Source: Actinomadura madurae
Lineage (GTDB): Bacteria > Actinomycetota > Actinomycetes > Streptosporangiales > Streptosporangiaceae
Length of the DNA: 64,000 bases
Reading direction: 5' to 3'
Assembly (NCBI RefSeq): GCF_900115095.1
Contig: NZ_FOVH01000018.1
Location: 1-64,000 of the forward strand
Position numbers and translations under genes: made by a program. Under the pieces are notes generated by a model. It saw only the letters and a program-made list of their open reading frames with translations, ran no database searches and was not told where the DNA came from. Shown here in pieces: positions 60,095 through 64,000 of the stretch (its first letter is position 1; every line of letters begins with the position of its first letter).

Positions 60095-61681
60095 TCAGGA
60101 ACCGGTGATCGTGTTCGGCTGGGTGCCGCAGGACGCCTCACCGCTCTGCGCGGGGACGTTGATCGCACTCCAGGCGGCCTTCACCGCGTTGCACTCGGTG
60201 GCGGAACCGGGGAACAGCTCCAGCGCGGCGCTGACCGTGGCGACGCGGGCGCGGGCGTGGCTCCAGCTCGTGACCTTGCGGTTCAGGCCGCCCATGAAGA
60301 TCTGGCCGGCCTTCTGGACGCCGATGCCGGTGACCGTCGAGCCGTCGCAGGTCGGGCTGCCCGGCTTGCCGCCGCCCGGGTTGGAGCCCTCGGCGAGCAG
60401 GTAGAACCAGTGGTTCTGCGGGCCGGCCGCCGCGTGCACCTCGGTCCTCGGGATCGAGGACGAGTAGCAGTTCGGGTCGCCGAGCGCGGACGGGTCGTAC
60501 ATGTTGCGGATGGGCCCGGAGCCGACCAGGTCGACCTCCTCGCCGACGAGGTAGTCAGGCGGGTCGAGGTTCGACGGCTCGTTCATGTAGTGCTCGGTGA
60601 GCGCGCCGAAGATGTCGCCGGCGGACTCGTTCATGCCGCCCTTCTCGTTGCCGTTGCCGCCCCCGGCGCCGCCGGGCGTGGTGCTGAAGATCGCGTGGCC
60701 GTTCTCGTGCCCGACGACGTCCACCGACGTCGCCTGCCGCGAGCCGGAGGAGTTGCGGCCGTAGTTGGTGTAGCTGCCGTTCCAGTACGCGTTCGCCTGG
60801 TTCAGGCCGACGCGCATCGGGAAGCCGCCGCCGCTGCCGTTGATGCCGTTGCGACCGAGCCAGTCGCCCAGCATGTCCCATTCCTTCTGGACGGCGTACA
60901 TGGCGTCGACGCAGGCGGTCTCCAGGTTGGTGCCGCTGCCGTTGCCCCAGGCGCTGTCACCGCCGGTGTAGGTGGAGCCGTTCTGGCCGCCGCACCGGAC
61001 CCCGGAGCGCTGCGGGTCGCTCATGGACGTCGCGGCGGTGCTGAGGTCGACGATGCCGTGGTAGTAGCTCTGGTCGTCGGCCGCGTCCCGGACCTCGTCG
61101 AAGGTCTCGACGACCTTGCCGGTCTTCGCGTCCACGAACACGTGCAGCTTCGTGGGGGCCTTCTTGCGGGTGCCGGTGACGACGGTCTCGTAGGCGAGCC
61201 GTCCGGAGCCCTCGGCGATCACGGTCAGGCGGGGCGTGGACGTGCTCTCGACCGTGGACACGCGGGACCGCGACGTCGCGGCGGCCTGTGCCGCGGTCAC
61301 CGTCGCCTTGGTCGACACGTCCAGCTTCGTGGTCTGGCCGACGGACGTGCTCAGCACGCCGCCGCCGGCGTTGGTCGTGACGACGAAGTCGCCGCCGTAC
61401 ACGGGGAGGCCGTCGTAGGTGCGCTCGTACGACACGTGCTGGAGGCCGCGCAGGCCGGAGACGACTCCGCGGCGGACGATCCTGTCCTTCGGGGCCGTCT
61501 TGAAGGTGGCGGGCTTCGCCGCGACCAGGCGGTCGGCCGAGGCGGCGGCGAGGGTGCGGGGGTCCGGCTTGCCCGGGGCCGCGGGGGAGGTGCGGGGTGT
61601 CGCACCGGTGGCGGGGGACGACATCGCCACGGCGAGGCCGACGGACAGCGCCGCCGCCCCGATCGCGGTCTGGTGTCTCAC
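60095..61681 (-). CDS. Secreted M4 (thermolysin-like) metalloprotease preproprotein
   Basis: 528 residues from GTG 61681, chosen for AAGGAG 8 nt upstream; the open frame reaches 61816 but crosses the predicted promoter. A signal peptide (AIGAAALSVGLAVAMSS) is followed by an FTP/PepSY-type propeptide (HVSYERTYDGLPVYGGDFVVTTNAGG, in part). The catalytic domain has VVGHENGHAIF (HExxH, residues about 325-329), the third ligand in GGMNESAGDIFG, and the general His in AAGPQNHWFYLL. It is a secreted broad-range endoprotease. It lies upstream of and probably in one transcript with the M28 aminopeptidase. Confidence 0.95.
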   Translation of the reverse strand: MRHQTAIGAAALSVGLAVAMSSPATGATPRTSPAAPGKPDPRTLAAASADRLVAAKPATFKTAPKDRIVRRGVVSGLRGLQHVSYERTYDGLPVYGGDFVVTTNAGGGVLSTSVGQTTKLDVSTKATVTAAQAAATSRSRVSTVESTSTPRLTVIAEGSGRLAYETVVTGTRKKAPTKLHVFVDAKTGKVVETFDEVRDAADDQSYYHGIVDLSTAATSMSDPQRSGVRCGGQNGSTYTGGDSAWGNGSGTNLETACVDAMYAVQKEWDMLGDWLGRNGINGSGGGFPMRVGLNQANAYWNGSYTNYGRNSSGSRQATSVDVVGHENGHAIFSTTPGGAGGGNGNEKGGMNESAGDIFGALTEHYMNEPSNLDPPDYLVGEEVDLVGSGPIRNMYDPSALGDPNCYSSSIPRTEVHAAAGPQNHWFYLLAEGSNPGGGKPGSPTCDGSTVTGIGVQKAGQIFMGGLNRKVTSWSHARARVATVSAALELFPGSATECNAVKAAWSAINVPAQSGEASCGTQPNTITGS

Positions 61682-61809
61682 GGGGGTGCTCCTTCCACGT
61701 GCCGGACGAGTGGGGAGATGGCACGTGGAGGTCCTTGTGGGAGCACTCCTCGGGCCGCCCGCCCGGCGGGGGGCTTGGATGGGGGACTCATCCGGATGAG
61801 CTGACCCGA

Positions 61810-61860
61810 AGTGCACTCCGAATTATGAAAGGTGTCAATAAATCCAATTGGTACTGGATT
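61810..61860 (-). promoter_or_regulatory. Promoter with palindromic operator of the M4-M28 peptidase operon (copy 2)
   Basis: Minus strand: TTGACA (61838-61833), 17 nt, TGCACT (61815-61810). The inverted repeat AATCCA-N8-TGGATT lies at 61841-61860, 2 nt upstream of the -35, exactly as in copy 1. The -35 is a perfect sigma70-type hexamer. Confidence 0.7.
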
Positions 61861-61920
61861 TTCAACTTCTAGCGGTCGATGACTGAAACCACTGGAAATG
61901 TCGCTGTGGGCAGCGCGAAC

Positions 61921-61949
61921 GGGCCGGGCCGGTCATGCCGGCCCGGCCC
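61921..61949 (-). terminator. Terminator hairpin downstream of the esterase gene
   Basis: Perfect 12-bp stem GGGCCGGGCCGG / CCGGCCCGGCCC with a 5-nt loop, 66 nt after the esterase stop on the minus strand. Confidence 0.8.
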
Positions 61950-62015
61950 GGCCGGCGGGGAACCCTCGGCGCCCCGCACGCGTTGAGGCGGGACCGCGGG
62001 CGTTGGGGCCGCCCG

Positions 62016-63044
62016 TCAGGGGGCGATGCGGCGGCAGAGCCAGGCGAGGGCGAGCGGGTAGCGGTAGTCGATGCCGCCGTGGCCCGCGTCGAACAGCTCG
62101 AAGCGGATCGCGTCCTCCGCGACGCCCGCGTCCAGCAGCGCCCGGTGGAACGCCTGCGCGCCGATGTCCAGGTACCACTCGTCGCGCGTGCCGCCGTCGA
62201 TCCAGATCGCCCGCTGCGACCGCATCGCCTCGGCGTGCTCCGGCACCATCCGGACCGGGTCCCATGCCAGCCAGCGCTCCCACACGTCCTGCCGGAGCAC
62301 TCCGGTGACCGGGTCGAACGGCAGCTCGGGCGTGCCGTCGCCGCGCGCGGAGTAGCACAGCGCCATGCCGAGGATGTTGAGCAGATCCATGTCCTCGGCC
62401 TTGGTGAACGACGTGCGCGAGCGGAAGTCGTCCCACCAGCGCCAGATGTCCCCCTCGTACTTGCGCAGGTGGCGGACGCACTTGGGGAACTCGGGCAGGT
62501 AGCAGTACTCGAACAGGGCGTCGCCCGCGTGCGTCGCGAGCGCCCCGAACAGGTCCGGCCGGAGCATCGGCGTGATCATCGCGCCGTAGCCGCCGCTGGA
62601 CTTGCCGCTGATCGCCCGGTGCTCCGGCGCGTCCAGCGTCCGGTAGCGGGCGTCCACCCACGGAACGATCTCGTCGCAGATGTAGGAGTGGTAGCGGCCG
62701 GTGCCGGGCGAGTCGACGTACTGGCTGCCGCCGTGCGCCGTCCAGGCGTCCACGAACACCACGATCGCGGGCGGCGCCTCCCCGCCGGCGAACACCGCGT
62801 CGGCCGTCTCGGGGAACGGCTGCCGGTACGGCATCCTATTCCGCCAGATCCCGACGTGCCCGGTGAAGCCGGTGATCACGTACACGCTGGGGTAGCGGCG
62901 GTCCGGCTCGTCGTCGTAGCCGGGCGGGACGTACACCAGCACCGGCCGCTCGTGCGGGTCCTTCAGCGGGTTGCCGCGGAGCAACTCGCTGGCGACGACG
63001 TGCTCTTCCAGGCGCCCGGCGAACTCGGCGGACCACGGCAGCAT
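62016..63044 (-). CDS. Esterase D/enterochelin-esterase-like alpha/beta hydrolase
   Basis: 342 residues from ATG 63044 with GAGGGAG about 11 nt upstream. The esterase layout is clear: VLVYVPPGYDDEPDRRYPSVYVITGF in pieces, HSYICDEIVPWVDARYRTL, nucleophile elbow ISGKSSGGYGAM, and His in ELFDAGHGGIDYRYPLAL. There is no signal peptide. Substrate unknown; carbohydrate ester, S-formylglutathione-type and mycolyl-type activities occur in the family. Confidence 0.9.
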   Translation of the reverse strand: MLPWSAEFAGRLEEHVVASELLRGNPLKDPHERPVLVYVPPGYDDEPDRRYPSVYVITGFTGHVGIWRNRMPYRQPFPETADAVFAGGEAPPAIVVFVDAWTAHGGSQYVDSPGTGRYHSYICDEIVPWVDARYRTLDAPEHRAISGKSSGGYGAMITPMLRPDLFGALATHAGDALFEYCYLPEFPKCVRHLRKYEGDIWRWWDDFRSRTSFTKAEDMDLLNILGMALCYSARGDGTPELPFDPVTGVLRQDVWERWLAWDPVRMVPEHAEAMRSQRAIWIDGGTRDEWYLDIGAQAFHRALLDAGVAEDAIRFELFDAGHGGIDYRYPLALAWLCRRIAP

Positions 63045-63184
63045 GCGCAATCTACTCCCTCATCACAGGTGGATGATCACTTCGACGCTAACCCACGCCC
63101 CCGACTGAGCACACCGTCGCCGGGGCGGATGTCACAATCCGGCAAGGCCGTCTAGTCCTATGTGCCGAGGGGAAGGAGAACGGA

Positions 63185-63916
63185 ATGCCCGACAACGCCG
63201 CACGACTTCGTGACCTGCACCGCCCAGGGGACCCGCTGCTGCTGCCGAACGTCTGGGACGCCGGAAGTGCGCAGATCGTCCAGGAGGCCGGGTTTCCCGC
63301 GCTCGCCACCGCGAGCGCCGCCGTGTCCGCCATGCTCGGCTACCCCGACCACGAGGGCGCCCCCGCCGAAGAGATGTTCGCCGCCGCCGGGCGCGTCATC
63401 CGCGCCGCGACCGTCCCGGTCACCGTGGACGCCGAGGCCGGGTACGGCCTCCAGCCGGCGGAGCTGGTGGAGCGGCTGCTCGCCATCGGCGCGGCCGGCT
63501 GCAACCTGGAGGACACCTACGCCGGGGAGCTGGCCGCCCCCGAGACGCAGGCCGAGTACATCGCCGCCGTCCGGGACGCGGCGGGCGACGCCCTGGTCAT
63601 CAACGCCCGCGCCGACACGTTCGTCGCCGGGGTGCCCGACCCGGTCGACGCCGCGATCGCCCGGGGCCGCCTGTACCTGGAGGCCGGCGCGGACTGCGTC
63701 TATCCGATCACCGCGCCGCTGGACGCCGTCCCGTCCCTGGTCAAGGGCCTGCCGGGGCCGGTCAACGCGAACAACTTCCCGGGCACGTCCCTCCGGGACC
63801 TGGCGGAGACGGGCGTCGCCCGCGTCTCCTACGGCCCCATGCCCTACCTGCGCGCCCTGGACGCCGTGAAGGACTTCGCCGCCCGCGTCAAGGCGATGGA
63901 GGACCCCTACGCCTGA
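63185..63916 (+). CDS. Isocitrate lyase / PEP phosphonomutase family protein
   Basis: 243 residues from ATG 63185 with AAGGAGAACGG upstream. The family pattern is LPNVWDAGSAQIVQEAGFPALATASAAVS in pieces, VTVDAEAGYG (metal-binding Asp-Glu), GCNLEDTYAG, VINARADTF and YPITAPLDAV. Members are C-C or P-C lyases; this short form is the common, mostly uncharacterised carboxyvinyl-carboxyphosphonate-like subgroup. It appears as a single-gene unit. The 84 nt after it show no feature. Confidence 0.92.
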   Translation: MPDNAARLRDLHRPGDPLLLPNVWDAGSAQIVQEAGFPALATASAAVSAMLGYPDHEGAPAEEMFAAAGRVIRAATVPVTVDAEAGYGLQPAELVERLLAIGAAGCNLEDTYAGELAAPETQAEYIAAVRDAAGDALVINARADTFVAGVPDPVDAAIARGRLYLEAGADCVYPITAPLDAVPSLVKGLPGPVNANNFPGTSLRDLAETGVARVSYGPMPYLRALDAVKDFAARVKAMEDPYA

Positions 63917-64000
63917 CGCGTGTGAGGGCGCCCACCTCCGGCCGCCCTTGCAAGGGGTAACTTGCCTTGGCACAGTGATACGCGAAATGTTGCTACGTAT

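Larger units (their letters stand above)
61682..62015. other. Leader, promoter and terminator region between M4 peptidase and esterase genes
   Basis: 334 nt. From left to right it holds the M4 leader (about 120 nt), the promoter/operator at 61810-61860, a GGTTTCAGTC box (61890-61881) and the esterase terminator at 61921-61949. No gene is seen. Confidence 0.7.

Noticed and set aside
58931..61804. 957-residue plus-strand open frame over the peptidase region
   Set aside because: It is antisense to the M28 and M4 peptidases, which have signal peptides, full metal sites and ribosome sites; the long frame is a GC artefact.
1..64000. CRISPR arrays, insertion sequences, rRNA genes and riboswitches
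   Set aside because: No regularly spaced direct repeats, no transposase or integrase ORF, no rRNA sequence and no recognisable riboswitch core were seen.

Overview
The window is about 73% G+C by eye, with many GTG starts, strong GGAGG ribosome sites, SARP/LuxR-NB-ARC regulators, PspC, DUF2277 and secreted M4/M28 peptidases. It comes from an actinomycete; an Actinomadura-, Nonomuraea- or Streptosporangiales-type genome fits, but no marker gene fixes the genus.

Region 1 (1-24.7 kb) is a hybrid natural-product cluster. A minus-strand operon encodes a 38-residue double-glycine precursor peptide (predicted core SDVVVPYDKT), a stand-alone condensation-domain protein, a C39-peptidase ABC exporter and a SARP/NB-ARC activator cut by the window edge. 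Divergent from it are a GNAT, an M29-aminopeptidase-like protein, a second 40-residue acidic peptide framed by two hairpins, an amidohydrolase and a KS-AT-KR-ACP polyketide synthase. A second minus-strand operon carries an acyl carrier protein, a diiron protein, a fatty-acyl-AMP ligase, another carrier, a KASIII-like enzyme with a 257-residue partner, and a free adenylation domain. A further AMP ligase with its own carrier, a second amidohydrolase and an aspartyl-hydroxylase-type dioxygenase close the region. My inference is a ribosomal peptide joined to an acyl/polyketide chain.

Region 2 (24.9-31.4 kb) holds a Crp-type regulator followed by a tightly coupled four-gene operon: class III cyclase-like protein, large P-loop/helical (STAND-like) protein, SPFH-like coiled-coil protein and DUF4407 membrane protein. 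The cyclase ends with, and the STAND-like protein begins with, the same motif (NxFHxxVxAxGANFGFG). This looks like a receptor-effector pair using homotypic, possibly amyloid-like, signalling at a membrane platform. It is the best candidate here for an undescribed conflict or defence system.

Region 3 (31.6-45.9 kb) is an amino-acid catabolic island: gamma-glutamyltransferase, DUF1275, Leu/Val dehydrogenase, GntR regulator, APC permease, esterase, FAD monooxygenase, Lrp regulator and branched-chain 2-oxoacid dehydrogenase E1a-E1b-E2. Its distal end is decaying: E3 and an acyl-CoA dehydrogenase both carry internal deletions. Repeated sites predict a GntR regulon and an Lrp regulon. Region 4 (45.9-51.8 kb) has small enzymes, a LysR gene, a LuxR/NB-ARC/TPR regulator and a broken RibD-C gene beside tRNA-Glu.

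Region 5 (51.8-64 kb) looks like ordinary chromosome: metallophosphoesterase, minimal zincin, MFS, PspC, glutaryl-CoA dehydrogenase-like enzyme, asd, DUF2277, M4 and M28 peptidases, esterase and an isocitrate-lyase-family protein. Two nearly identical promoter/operator units occur here. One drives the peptidase operon; the other appears to drive only a short structured RNA.
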